A model generated the notes under the pieces. The model did not search any database and was not told the DNA's origin. It saw only the letters and a program-made list of their open reading frames with translations. 64,000 nt of DNA, from NCBI RefSeq assembly GCF_000829465.1, contig NZ_JXAL01000023.1, positions 62,001-126,000 of the forward strand. The letters run 5' to 3'. Position 1 is the stretch's first letter. Each line of letters starts with the position of its first letter. The translations under genes and the position numbers were made by a program. Below are positions 19,772 to 28,250 of this stretch, piece by piece. Source of the DNA: Cohnella kolymensis (GTDB lineage: Bacteria > Bacillota > Bacilli > Paenibacillales > Paenibacillaceae).

Positions 19772-20524
19772 ATGCGCATCGACGTGTTGACTTTGTTTCC
19801 TGAGATGTTCACGGGCGTGTTCAATGCCAGTATTCTCGGGAAAGCGCGGGACAAGGGCATTGTGGAATTGTCCACGGTGAACTTCCGTGACTTTTCGGGC
19901 AATAAGCATAACACCGTAGACGATATGCCCTATGGAGGCGGCGGCGGTATGGTGCTGCAGGCTGAGCCGGTTTTCGGCGCTGTCGAGCATCTGTTGCAGC
20001 AAGCGGGTGAGGACGCGTCCAAACCGCGTATGATCCTCATGTGTCCGCAGGGCACCCCGCTGACGCAAAAGAAAGCAATCGAGCTGTCCGGGGAGTCTCA
20101 TCTCATTTTCATTTGCGGCCACTATGAAGGTTATGACGAGCGGATCCGGGAGTTTCTCGTAACGGACGAGCTTTCCATAGGCGATTATGTGCTCACGGGG
20201 GGAGAGCTGCCCGCTATGGTTGTGATCGATACCGTGGTGAGGCTGCTTCCAGGGGTACTCGGCAACGAGCAATCCGCGATCACCGACTCTTTCAGCGACG
20301 GCCTGCTGGAGTATCCGCACTACACCCGTCCTGCCGACTTCCGGGGCTGGCGGGTACCTGACGTGCTGCTGTCCGGGCATCATGCGGAAATCGAGAAGTG
20401 GCGCCGGCTCCAATCGTTGGAGCGCACGCTGGTGAGAAGACCGGAGCTGCTGGAAAACGCCGATTTGACGCCGAAAGAGAAGCAATGGCTCGAAGACAAA
20501 AGGAAGCTGCTGGACAGGGAATAA
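19772..20524 (+). CDS. trmD: tRNA (guanine37-N1)-methyltransferase TrmD
   Basis: TrmD makes m1G37 in tRNAs reading CNN codons, preventing frameshifting. The 250-aa SPOUT enzyme has [22 protein letters not shown] residues (here [20 protein letters not shown]), [11 protein letters not shown] and [15 protein letters not shown], which form the trefoil knot SAM site. It starts one base after rimM, so it probably relies on coupling; no separate strong ribosome binding site is seen. Confidence 0.97.
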   Translation: MRIDVLTLFPEMFTGVFNASILGKARDKGIVELSTVNFRDFSGNKHNTVDDMPYGGGGGMVLQAEPVFGAVEHLLQQAGEDASKPRMILMCPQGTPLTQKKAIELSGESHLIFICGHYEGYDERIREFLVTDELSIGDYVLTGGELPAMVVIDTVVRLLPGVLGNEQSAITDSFSDGLLEYPHYTRPADFRGWRVPDVLLSGHHAEIEKWRRLQSLERTLVRRPELLENADLTPKEKQWLEDKRKLLDRE

Positions 20525-20575
20525 AAAAACGTGCACATTGTACGAGTTTACAGGCGCTATCTGAGAAACTCGCAG

Positions 20576-20604
20576 TTGTGTTTTGCCTCTGATTGTGATA
20601 GAAT
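20576..20604 (+). promoter_or_regulatory. probable promoter of rplS
   Basis: TTGTGT (20576-20581) and TAGAAT (20599-20604) are separated by 17 bases, about 110 bases upstream of rplS and after the trmD stop. It would produce a separate rplS mRNA with a structured leader. Confidence 0.5.
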
Positions 20605-20611
20605 TTCAAAT

Positions 20612-20713
20612 GTTGTCTGTGTATATCAGGACGGTCCTCTGCACGCCATGAGCCGGATGAGAGCATCCGGGGAGCGGGGCAAGAACGTCTGTTGTGGAAG
20701 GAGGGGAGACCCC
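20612..20713 (+). ncRNA. structured 5' leader of rplS (L19-leader-like)
   Basis: The region between the rplS promoter and the ATG contains a perfect 7-bp hairpin CCGGATG-AGAG-CATCCGG (20653-20670) within an outer pairing of GACG (near 20630) with CGTC (near 20686), then GGAAGGAGGGG. B. subtilis rplS has an autoregulatory L19 leader in this place (family knowledge). I infer homology from position and folding only. Confidence 0.45.
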
Positions 20714-21055
20714 ATGAATCTTATTCAAGCGATCACACAAGAGCAATTGCGTAAGGACGTTCCTAATTTCCGTCCCGGCGATACGCTTAAAGTGCATGTT
20801 AAAGTCGTCGAGGGTTCCCGTGAACGCGTTCAGCTGTTCGAAGGCGTAGTAATCAAACGCCGCGGCGGCGGAATCAGCGAAACATTCACGGTTCGTAAAA
20901 TCTCTTATGGTGTTGGCGTGGAGCGTACCTTCCCGGTAAACTCGCCCCGCATCGAGAAAATCGAAGTGGCTCGCCGCGGTAAAGTTCGCCGCGCGAAACT
21001 GTACTACCTGCGCAACCTGCGCGGTAAAGCAGCACGGATCAAAGAAATTCGATAA
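20714..21055 (+). CDS. rplS: 50S ribosomal protein L19
   Basis: A 113-aa L19 ([39 protein letters not shown], near-end [18 protein letters not shown]) located at the 30S-50S interface. The ATG at 20714 follows GAAGGAGGGG. The frame stays open 60 codons upstream, but that part is the leader and has no L19 homology. A terminator follows. Confidence 0.97.
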   Translation: MNLIQAITQEQLRKDVPNFRPGDTLKVHVKVVEGSRERVQLFEGVVIKRRGGGISETFTVRKISYGVGVERTFPVNSPRIEKIEVARRGKVRRAKLYYLRNLRGKAARIKEIR

Positions 21056-21063
21056 TGTGCGTC

Positions 21064-21100
21064 AAAGGGAGGCTTGGGCGGAGTTCAAGTCTCCCTTTTT
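21064..21100 (+). terminator. intrinsic terminator of rplS
   Basis: The stem AAAGGGAG(G)CTTG with CAAG(T)CTCCCTTT is followed by a T-run ending at 21100. Confidence 0.85.
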
Positions 21101-21130
21101 GCATTTTCAGAAGAATAGAGGTGATTACGA

Positions 21131-21865
21131 ATGGATCAGCATCGGAATGATAAATCAAACGAATCAACCGGTCATGGATTAAATCATAGTGCCGATGAGA
21201 ACGCGATTCGTAATCAGGACGCGGGCGGAGTTACGGAGCAGCCCTCCCAAGGAGGCGTGTCAGCCCCTGCCGCATCAAGAAAATCATCGAACCGTGCCGG
21301 CGGAGAACTGTTCGAATGGATCAAGGCGCTGGCGATTGCCGGCTTGCTTGTTTTCGTAATCCGGTGGTTTCTGGTCAGTCCGTTCATTGTGGACGGCGAC
21401 TCGATGAGACCGAATTTTCACGACCGTGAACGCATTATCGTCAATAAAATATTGTACGACATCCGGCAGCCCCAGCGCGGTGAAGTGATCGTATTCCATG
21501 TTCCGGAAGAAGGACGGGATTTCATCAAACGCGTGATCGGCGTCCCCGGGGATACCGTCAAGGTTGAGGATGACAAAGTCTACATAAACGGGCAGCAGAT
21601 TGAAGAGAATTATTTGAAGGAAGCTTATGAGAAGGCGCATGCTTCCGGGGACTTGTATAATAAGCAGGATGAACTGAGCGATTTTCCGAATGACAGGTTC
21701 CCGGACGGAAAAATCCCGGACGGCACGTTGTTCGTGATGGGGGACAATCGCTCGAACAGCGAAGACAGCCGCATGATCGGGTATATTCCGATGGATCGGG
21801 TCGTCGGGAGGGCGGATCTCGTCTTCTGGCCGTTGAACGTCTTTCATTTTATCGGCCATGACTGA
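21131..21865 (+). CDS. lepB: type I signal peptidase
   Basis: A 244-aa type I signal peptidase that removes signal peptides at the membrane outer face. A single transmembrane helix (about residues 64-88) precedes the catalytic Ser91 in VDGDSMRP; the general base is Lys133 in [12 protein letters not shown]; the box [11 protein letters not shown] follows. The N-terminal 60 residues are hydrophilic, rich in Asn, Ser, Gly and Gln, and absent from short Bacillus enzymes of about 180 aa. It follows the rplS terminator, and is followed by a hairpin that covers the rbgA ribosome binding site. The usual neighbour of rbgA in Bacilli. Confidence 0.94.
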   Translation: MDQHRNDKSNESTGHGLNHSADENAIRNQDAGGVTEQPSQGGVSAPAASRKSSNRAGGELFEWIKALAIAGLLVFVIRWFLVSPFIVDGDSMRPNFHDRERIIVNKILYDIRQPQRGEVIVFHVPEEGRDFIKRVIGVPGDTVKVEDDKVYINGQQIEENYLKEAYEKAHASGDLYNKQDELSDFPNDRFPDGKIPDGTLFVMGDNRSNSEDSRMIGYIPMDRVVGRADLVFWPLNVFHFIGHD

Positions 21866-21869
21866 ACGC

Positions 21870-21910
21870 GGGGGATCCCCCTCTCGTTTCGCGAGGTAGG
21901 AGAGGGGGAT
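21870..21910 (+). promoter_or_regulatory. inverted repeat sequestering the rbgA ribosome binding site
   Basis: ATCCCCCTCTC (21875-21885) is a perfect 11-base complement of GAGAGGGGGAT (21900-21910). The right arm contains the only purine-rich site before the rbgA ATG at 21916. A competing hairpin GGGG-GATC-CCCC (21870-21881) uses part of the left arm, so two alternative folds exist. Confidence 0.6.
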
Positions 21911-21915
21911 ACACA

Positions 21916-22797
21916 ATGACGATACAATGGTTTCCCGGTCATATGACCCGGGCGAAACGGCAGATCGAAGAAAAGCTGAAGCTGATCGATGTGGTTTTCG
22001 AGCTCCTCGACGCGCGCATACCGCAGTCCAGCCGCAATCCGATGGTTGACGAAATCACCGGAACGAAGCCTCGTTTGATTTTACTTAACAAAGCCGATCT
22101 CGCGGACCCCGAGATGACCGCGGCATGGAGCCGTTATTTCCGTTCCCTGGGCAAGGAGACGCTTGCGATCGACGCCAATGCCGGTACCGGAGTGAAAGAA
22201 ATTTCCGGTAAAGCCAGAGAACTGCTTCGGGACAAAATCCAACGGCAGGTGGACAAGGGCATGAAGCCGCGTCCGGTCCGGGCGCTGATCGTCGGGATTC
22301 CGAACGTCGGCAAATCTACACTGATCAACCGGCTGGCGGGCCGCAACATTGCAGTGACCGGCGACCGGCCGGGGGTTACGAAGGGCCAGCAGTGGATTCG
22401 GTTCGGCGGAGATCTGGAGCTTCTGGATACTCCCGGAATTTTGTGGCCGAAATTCGATGATCCGCAGGCGGGATTCCGCCTCGCTGCAACGGGAGCTATT
22501 AAGGAGGATGTGCTTCACATCGATGAAGTCGCCTGCTTTGTGCTTCAAGAGCTGGTCGGTCGTTACGGCTTCGTGCTGGCTGAACGTTACGGCCTGGAGG
22601 AGCTGCCTCCGGAGCTGCCGGACATGCAGTCTGCTATCGATGTACTCGAAAATATAGGACGGAGACGGGGCTGTCTTACAGGAGGCGGTCACGTCGACTA
22701 TGAGAAAGCGGCTGGAATTCTGTTGCGGGAACTTCGTGCGGGCAAGCTGGGCCGGATCACGCTGGAGAGTCCGGATGACTTTGAGCTCGGTGGCTGA
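21916..22797 (+). CDS. rbgA: ribosome biogenesis GTPase RbgA (YlqF)
   Basis: RbgA is the circularly permuted GTPase required for late 50S assembly (uL16 incorporation) in B. subtilis. The permuted order is visible: G4 LLNKADLAD (about residue 57) comes before G1 [14 protein letters not shown] (about 126), then the G3 motif [10 protein letters not shown]. The start [13 protein letters not shown] is diagnostic. The 293-aa length is normal. Its ribosome binding site lies in the stem described above, suggesting translation control. A strong terminator follows. Confidence 0.96.
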   Translation: MTIQWFPGHMTRAKRQIEEKLKLIDVVFELLDARIPQSSRNPMVDEITGTKPRLILLNKADLADPEMTAAWSRYFRSLGKETLAIDANAGTGVKEISGKARELLRDKIQRQVDKGMKPRPVRALIVGIPNVGKSTLINRLAGRNIAVTGDRPGVTKGQQWIRFGGDLELLDTPGILWPKFDDPQAGFRLAATGAIKEDVLHIDEVACFVLQELVGRYGFVLAERYGLEELPPELPDMQSAIDVLENIGRRRGCLTGGGHVDYEKAAGILLRELRAGKLGRITLESPDDFELGG

Positions 22798-22863
22798 AGC
22801 CGCGAACAATAGTCAGAGTGAATAAGAATGATAACTATAATTCTGTGTGCATCAATACGTAAG

Positions 22864-22889
22864 AGCGTCCGGTTCGGACGCTTTTTTTT
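22864..22889 (+). terminator. intrinsic terminator of rbgA
   Basis: A perfect 8-bp stem AGCGTCCG with CGGACGCT, loop GTT, is followed by seven T. Confidence 0.9.
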
Positions 22890-23030
22890 CGTTGCCGTAA
22901 AGCCGGCTAAGTGTCTTTTTTTATACCTGCCTATTCCAATAATTTTTTCATCTGTTTTATTAAAATAATCCTTGGCAACCGCTGCGCCATGTCGGACAAT
23001 AGGAGAATAGGTCGGAAAGGCGGTACCGGT

Positions 23031-23657
23031 ATGGCGGAAATCGAGCGTTTGGAATTTGAAACCGCGCTGTGGGGCCAGGGGCTCAACATGGTTGCGGGAA
23101 TTGATGAGGTAGGCCGGGGCTGCCTGTTCGGAGATGTCGTGGCTGCGGCGGTCATTCTTCCGGCGGGCCTCGTAATGGAAGAAGTCGATGATTCCAAACA
23201 GATCAGCGAGAAAAAGAGAGAACGGCTGTACGATGAAATCATAGAAGCCGCTGTCGCATGGTCGGTCGCGAGAGTGGAAGCTTCGGTTATAGATACGATC
23301 AACATACGGCAAGCATCGAGGCGGGCAATGAAGCTGGCGGTCCAGGGGCTGGGGGTTGCGCCCGAGCATTTGCTGATCGATGCCGAAAGCATAGATTTAG
23401 ACATTCCACAGACGGCGATTGTAAAAGGGGATGCCCTCAGCCAGTCCATCGCAGCCGCATCGATCGTCGCAAAGGTAACGCGTGACCGTTTGTGCCGTGA
23501 AGTCTGGGACACTTTATATCCCGGCTATGGGCTTGCGAGCCACAAAGGTTACTCCACCAAAGAGCATCGCGAGGCGTTGCTTTCACTCGGGCCTACTCCT
23601 ATGCATCGGCAGAGCTTTTTAAGCAATTTTTTTGTGCAGCAGCAACAGCTGTTTTAA
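23031..23657 (+). CDS. rnhB: ribonuclease HII
   Basis: RNase HII removes misincorporated ribonucleotides and RNA primers. The 208-aa protein has the catalytic D-E pair in GIDEVGRG and the later LLIDAES and KGDALSQSIAAASIVAKVTRD motifs. After GRG the sequence is CLFGDVVAAAV instead of the more common PLAGPVVAAAV; the metal ligands are kept. The start ATG at 23031 has GGAAAGG 10 bases upstream. An ATG at 22989 would add 14 residues without a good site. It precedes the FliK-like gene, as rnhB precedes ylqG in B. subtilis. Confidence 0.93.
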   Translation: MAEIERLEFETALWGQGLNMVAGIDEVGRGCLFGDVVAAAVILPAGLVMEEVDDSKQISEKKRERLYDEIIEAAVAWSVARVEASVIDTINIRQASRRAMKLAVQGLGVAPEHLLIDAESIDLDIPQTAIVKGDALSQSIAAASIVAKVTRDRLCREVWDTLYPGYGLASHKGYSTKEHREALLSLGPTPMHRQSFLSNFFVQQQQLF

Positions 23658-23717
23658 CGCATCTCTTGGAAAAAGCCGATACATAGAATAGAGATTTACT
23701 CGTGAGGAGGAAGCGTC

Positions 23718-25496
23718 ATGAGCATGAACATCGGTCCGATGCTCCGGGCATTGATCGGCGACGGGCAACCGGCTGATGGCAGCCGTGCGCTGGAGCTCCG
23801 TATCGGTCAGATCGTCCGGGGCGTACTTATGGAAATGCTGGACAACCATGAGGCGCTCATGAACATTAACGGGGTGCAAGTCCGTGCCAAGCTCGAAGCG
23901 GAGCTGCCGCTCGGCCGCAGTACTTTGCTGCAGGTGCAGCCCGGCGGAAGCGGCGGAGCGGTGACTCTTAAGCCGCTGCCGGATGCCTCGGATGCCATGC
24001 CTGAGGATGGGCTGAAGGATGTTCTTAAATCATTCGGTCTGCCGGAACAAAAATGGGCGATGGAGCTCATGCGCGGATTAAAACGTGACGGTTATCAACT
24101 CGGACGGGAAACGGCGGCTTTTTTCAATTCTGCGGCTGCCCTCAAGCCTGCGAATGCGGATGTCCAGACATGGATGGGAGCGGCTGATGTCGCGTTTCGC
24201 AGGGGACTCAGTCCTACCGAAACGACATTAGCCTCATTGCGGCAGGCTTTGTTCGGACCACCCCTGCAGCAAGCTTTAGCGGATTTTGAGTCTGCAGTTA
24301 CGCGATGGCTAGGGGAATCCGGTGTTTCGGACCATACCGCCGCACTCGGACAGCGTCTGCAAAATTTGTTCAAGCAAGGCGCTGCGGTTCTGGCGCAAGG
24401 ACAAGCCCAGTTGACGGGACAATCCGCTGCTCCAGAAGTAGCCGCTCCATTGAACGATGCTGCGAGCATCCAGAAGGCTGCGGAACAGGGCAGGACGGAG
24501 ATTGATATGGTGCAGTCTCGAGGCGAAGGAGCGGGACGAGCTGTTGGTGCTCCGCAATCTCAGGCGTTTCAACCGAGCGTGCCGGGTCATGTAATGGCGG
24601 CTGAAACGGATCCGCCTGCATCAGGGCTGACTGTGAAGCCGGCCGCAGAGGATGGCGCTGCGGATAAGCCCTCGCGCAATCAACCGCAGCCGGCGGAAGC
24701 GAACCGCACCGCCGCTCAATCTGCGGCAGAGGGCGTGGAGCCGTCTGCCCCGAAGCAGGAAGCGCCGTGGATCGGGCGCTTCCTCCAATGGCTCGGAGCC
24801 GGGCATGAGCACCGGCTCCTGCACCCCGCCGAAGGGCGGCTGCCCGGCGAAGCCGGCCTTCTTGGCGGGCCAGGCCCCGCGTTGACGCCTGGCGATGACC
24901 CCCAGGCGCCTGCGCAAGAGGCGCGGCACGCGGATACGCTCAAGGGCGCATTGCTCGCCCTTGCGGCGCACGAAGAAGTGCCTCCCGCTCTGCGAGAGGC
25001 AGCCCAGACGCTGGCCGGCCAAGTAACCGGCCAGCAGCTGTTGCTCTCCTCCGAGCGGAACCCGGCGGCACCGTTCAGCCATATGACGCTGTTCGTGCCG
25101 ATGAAGGGAGCCGACGGCGAGACGACAGCCGCCGTCCATGTCCAGACGCGGCGGAACCGCCGCGGAGAATGGGATATCGACAACTGCCGTCTATTGTTCG
25201 ACCTGCGTATGCGGCATGTGGGTGCCACGGTGGTCGATGTACAAGTTGTCGACCGGATCGTATCTTTGAAGCTGCTGAACGACTTTCCGGGCATGAGCGA
25301 TTTAATAGAGCAGGCACGGCCTGAACTGGCGGCCGGAATGTCCGCGGCCGGATTTCAACTGCTTTCTCTTTCGGTTTCGCCGCTGCCGCAGTGGAAGGAC
25401 GACGGTGAAACACATGCGGCTACTCAGGAGCCAAATCCGGCTGTGGGCGCCGGCTATGCAGCCAAGCCTTATAAAGGGGTAGATTTCAGAGTATGA
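23718..25496 (+). CDS. FliK-like hook-length-control-domain protein (YlqG-like)
   Basis: A 592-aa protein of unknown role. The N-terminal 180 residues are alpha/beta and include a small-residue-rich segment (RSTLLQVQPGGSGGAVTLKPL). The middle (about 230-400) is low-complexity, rich in Ala, Pro, Gln and Glu. The C-terminal region (about 440-560; AAVHVQTRR, LLFDLRMRHVGATVVDVQVV, LIEQARPELAAGMSAAGFQL) resembles the FliK hook-length-control domain of the true FliK at 47734-49134. A good GAGGAGG precedes the ATG. It overlaps ylqH by four bases (ATGA), so the two are translated together. It sits outside the flagellar operon, where B. subtilis has ylqG; no function is established to my knowledge. 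Confidence 0.75.
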   Translation: MSMNIGPMLRALIGDGQPADGSRALELRIGQIVRGVLMEMLDNHEALMNINGVQVRAKLEAELPLGRSTLLQVQPGGSGGAVTLKPLPDASDAMPEDGLKDVLKSFGLPEQKWAMELMRGLKRDGYQLGRETAAFFNSAAALKPANADVQTWMGAADVAFRRGLSPTETTLASLRQALFGPPLQQALADFESAVTRWLGESGVSDHTAALGQRLQNLFKQGAAVLAQGQAQLTGQSAAPEVAAPLNDAASIQKAAEQGRTEIDMVQSRGEGAGRAVGAPQSQAFQPSVPGHVMAAETDPPASGLTVKPAAEDGAADKPSRNQPQPAEANRTAAQSAAEGVEPSAPKQEAPWIGRFLQWLGAGHEHRLLHPAEGRLPGEAGLLGGPGPALTPGDDPQAPAQEARHADTLKGALLALAAHEEVPPALREAAQTLAGQVTGQQLLLSSERNPAAPFSHMTLFVPMKGADGETTAAVHVQTRRNRRGEWDIDNCRLLFDLRMRHVGATVVDVQVVDRIVSLKLLNDFPGMSDLIEQARPELAAGMSAAGFQLLSLSVSPLPQWKDDGETHAATQEPNPAVGAGYAAKPYKGVDFRV

Positions 25497-25813
25497 GCCG
25501 ATCCCGCCCCCCGGAACGAAGCCTGCCCAAAAAGGCAGTCGCACTCAAATATGAACCCGATCAGCGCGCGGCTCCGGTTGTTATTGCCAAAGGCCAAGGC
25601 CTTATGGCGGAACAAATATTGCGCCGTGCCCAGGAGAACGGAATACCGGTGCAGGAGGATGCCTCCTTGGTAGAGGTGTTGTCCAAATTGGATCTGGAGC
25701 AGGAAATTCCTCCGGAGCTGTACCAACTTGTTGCCGAGGTACTCAGCTTCGTGTACCGCTCAGACCGGCGCGCCGGACTCGGCGGGACAGAAAGCAGCGA
25801 AATCTCACGTTGA
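25493..25813 (+). CDS. stand-alone FlhB C-terminal-domain-like protein (YlqH-like)
   Basis: A 106-aa protein that matches the cytoplasmic export-switch domain of FlhB, compare AVALKYEPDQRAAPVVIAKG with AVALKYDGTKMEAPTVIAKG in FlhB at 56755-57849, and LYQLVAEVLSFVYR with LFQAVAEVLAYVYR. It has no membrane part and lacks the NPTH self-cleavage motif: the residues before AVALKY are PKK. It thus resembles the fragment FlhB releases after cleavage. H. pylori has a similar free FlhB-C homologue that can replace that FlhB part (family knowledge). It is coupled to the FliK-like gene upstream; a role as its partner is my inference. Confidence 0.85.
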   Translation: MSRSRPPERSLPKKAVALKYEPDQRAAPVVIAKGQGLMAEQILRRAQENGIPVQEDASLVEVLSKLDLEQEIPPELYQLVAEVLSFVYRSDRRAGLGGTESSEISR

Positions 25814-25821
25814 AGGAGACG

Positions 25822-26208
25822 ATGCCGTTGAACTCACGTTCCCAATCGGGACCCAATCGCGCTGCAGTCGGCCGGGCAGGAGAAGAGGCGGCAGCCAGGC
25901 ATTTGGCTGACCTGGGATATACGGTTATCGAGCGCAACTGGCGCTGCCGCTCCGGTGAAATCGATCTGATTGCGCATGACGGCGCAACCATCGTCTTTAT
26001 TGAAGTACGCTCCCGGTCCAACCCGACACGGTTCGGAACCGCGGTCGAAGCGGTCAATGCCCGCAAATGCCGGCAGGTCAGGGAAGTGGCAGCCTATTAT
26101 TTGCGGCAGCAGGCGGGTTTTGAGCGGTCCGTTCGTTTCGACGTCATCGCCGTTACATTCCTCCAAGACGGCATATCGGAAATCAAGCATCTGCCAGGTG
26201 CTTTTTAG
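25822..26208 (+). CDS. yraN: YraN/UPF0102 family nuclease-fold protein
   Basis: A 128-aa UPF0102 protein with the restriction-endonuclease-like fold seen in GEIDLIAHDGATIVFIEVRSR, where D and E-x-R stand for the PD-(D/E)xK core (R in place of the usual K), and the HLADLGYTVIERNWR start region. Its exact role is unknown. Start uncertain: ATG 25822 lies only 3 bases from AAGGAG; the TTG at 25828 has better spacing; the frame is open to 25810. It is 8 bases after ylqH and is followed by a terminator, so ylqG-ylqH-yraN may be one unit. Confidence 0.88.
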   Translation: MPLNSRSQSGPNRAAVGRAGEEAAARHLADLGYTVIERNWRCRSGEIDLIAHDGATIVFIEVRSRSNPTRFGTAVEAVNARKCRQVREVAAYYLRQQAGFERSVRFDVIAVTFLQDGISEIKHLPGAF

Positions 26209-26223
26209 CTCCTATATCTCCTG

Positions 26224-26252
26224 AAACCCGTTGCCGTGACAACGGGTTTTTT
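26224..26252 (+). terminator. intrinsic terminator after yraN
   Basis: A perfect 10-bp stem AAACCCGTTG with CAACGGGTTT is followed by TTTTC. Confidence 0.9.
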
Positions 26253-26364
26253 CATTGTAATAGACAGGCAAGTGGTAAAAATTATGAAACGAAACACCGG
26301 TGCTGCGCGTATCATTCCCGTAAGCGAAAATGGAACTGATGATCGCGGGGAGGCATACAAACGA

Positions 26365-27381
26365 ATGGAACTCGTGCAATTGGAGAAAAAACCGCAACCA
26401 CCTTACGGAGTACCGCCGGGTTTAATCAAAAAAATTCTTTTTGGAATCGGTGCGTTTATCGTCGTTCTGATCGGCTATTCCACTTTTTACACGGTTCAGG
26501 AGCAGGAGAGAGCCGCGATTCTTACCTTCGGTAAATATACCGGCGAGAGCACGGCGGGGCTGCACTTCAAGTGGCCTTACCCGATCCAGCAGGTGATTAA
26601 AGTGCCGGCGGAGCTGACACAGCATATCACCATCGGCTATAGACAGGAAGGGAGCAACATCACTCCGGTAGAAGAAGAAGCGATGATGATCACAGGGGAC
26701 GAGAACATTGTATCGGCCGATGCGGTCGTACAATGGAAAATCAGCAATATCCGGGACTATCTATACAATATCGACGATCCGGAGCAATTTCTGCGCAATG
26801 CCGCCAGCTCGTCCATCCGTTCAGTGATCGGTTCAGAGAAGCTGGATTATGCGATCACGGACGGAAAGACGGAAATTCAGGACAAAGTGCGGGAGAAGCT
26901 GCTCGAGCTCCAAGGCAAGTACCAGACGGGCATGCAGATTATCGACATTAAATTCCAGGACATCGAGCCGCCGAGCGGTCAGGTTGAAGAGGCGTTCCGC
27001 GCGGTTACGAATGCACGTGAGGAGAAGAACACCAAAATCAATAATGCGGCCAAGTACCAGAATGACCGTATTCCGAAAGCGCGAGGCGAAGCGCAAGCTT
27101 TAATCGAGAACGCCGAAGGGCTAAAAAAGTCACGTATTCTTAACGCGCAGGGTGACGTCGCCCAATTCAATGCCATTTACGCAGAGTACAAAAAGAACCC
27201 CGGCGTCACACAAAGCCGTCTGCTCATGGAGACGCTTGAGAAAATCTTGCCTAATGCTAAAATCTTCATTTCAGACTCCAGCAGCGATACGGTGAAATAT
27301 TTGCCCATCAACGAACTTCTGCGAAGCGGTGGAACTGCACCATCCGGAGCAGGTTCAGTGGAAGGAGGCGGGGCGAAATGA
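26365..27381 (+). CDS. hflK: HflK-type stomatin/prohibitin-family protein
   Basis: A 338-aa SPFH-domain membrane protein. A transmembrane helix (about residues 24-42: LFGIGAFIVVLIGYSTFYTV) is followed by the SPFH domain (VSADAVVQWKI, NIDDPEQFLRNAA) and a coiled segment (AREEKNTKINNAAKYQNDRIPKARGEA split over about 200-240). In E. coli HflK and HflC form a cage around the FtsH protease (established). The start at ATG 26365 has GGGGAGG 11 bases upstream; the frame is open to 26236, across the yraN terminator. Its stop overlaps the hflC ATG (ATGA). FtsH is not encoded nearby. Confidence 0.88.
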   Translation: MELVQLEKKPQPPYGVPPGLIKKILFGIGAFIVVLIGYSTFYTVQEQERAAILTFGKYTGESTAGLHFKWPYPIQQVIKVPAELTQHITIGYRQEGSNITPVEEEAMMITGDENIVSADAVVQWKISNIRDYLYNIDDPEQFLRNAASSSIRSVIGSEKLDYAITDGKTEIQDKVREKLLELQGKYQTGMQIIDIKFQDIEPPSGQVEEAFRAVTNAREEKNTKINNAAKYQNDRIPKARGEAQALIENAEGLKKSRILNAQGDVAQFNAIYAEYKKNPGVTQSRLLMETLEKILPNAKIFISDSSSDTVKYLPINELLRSGGTAPSGAGSVEGGGAK

Positions 27382-28245
27382 AAAAAAGGCTCATTATTGG
27401 CGTTGCAGCTTTCGTCCTGATCATCGTACTCGGAGCCGCTTCTTCTTTCATCGTAAAGGAAGGGCAGTACAAGGTTGTCCTGAAATTCGGAGAAGCGGTG
27501 AGGGTTGTGGAAGCGCCCGGCTTATATTTCAAAATTCCTTTTATCGAAAATGTGTCGACTCTCCCCAAGTATCAGATGACTTATGAAAGCAATCCAACCC
27601 AAATTCTCACAAAGGACAAAAAAACCGATCATCGTCGATAACTTTACGGTTTGGCGTATCGATAACCCGCAAAACTTTCTGAAAACCGCCAAAACGGTCG
27701 GAGTAGGTATTCAACGGATCGACGAAGCGGTATATAATACGGTTCGCCGTAAGCTGTCCGAGATCAATTACGATGCGATCATCAGCGAGAACACCGCACG
27801 AGGAAACATAAACGACGACATTACGAAAGATGTCGCTGCCGTATTAAAAAGGGATAATTACGGCATTGCAGTGATCGATGTCAGGATTAAACGCACCGAT
27901 TTGCCGGAGGGCAACAAGCAGAGCGTGTATAACCGAATGATCTCGGATCGGCAGTCGATAGCCGCCCAATATTTATCCGAAGGCGATGAGGAATCGCGTA
28001 AAATAACATCCAAGGCGGATCGCACGGCAACCGAACTGCTTGCTCAGGCGCAGGCGGATGCCAAAAAAATCGTCGCGCAAGGCGAGCAGGAAGCGGCGCA
28101 AATATACAATGAAGCATACGGAAAAGACCCCGAGTTTTACAGCTTCTACCGGACGCTCGAGAGTTATGTCACAACGCTGCAGAACGAACCGGTCATCTTG
28201 ATGCCGATCGATTCACCGTACACACGTATATTATTAGGAAAATAG
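27378..28245 (+). CDS. hflC: HflC-type stomatin/prohibitin-family protein, frame broken once
   Basis: A SPFH protein of about 288 aa once repaired: a transmembrane N-terminus (KKRLIIGVAAFVLIIVLG), the SPFH domain (GQYKVVLKFGEAVRV, NFTVWRIDNPQNFLKT) and a C-terminal helix ending near the tip (DPEFYSFYRTLESY). A run of seven A at 27618-27624 breaks the frame; with six it reads TKDKKPIIVDNF, the standard continuation, and the gene has normal length. It is likely a sequence error. It is translationally coupled to hflK and ends before a terminator. Confidence 0.88.
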
Positions 28246-28250
28246 AGAGC

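Noticed and set aside
25013..25035. Perfect palindrome CTGGCCGG/CCGGCCAG inside the FliK-like gene as a regulatory site
   Set aside because: It lies in a GC-rich low-complexity coding stretch where such matches are expected by chance.
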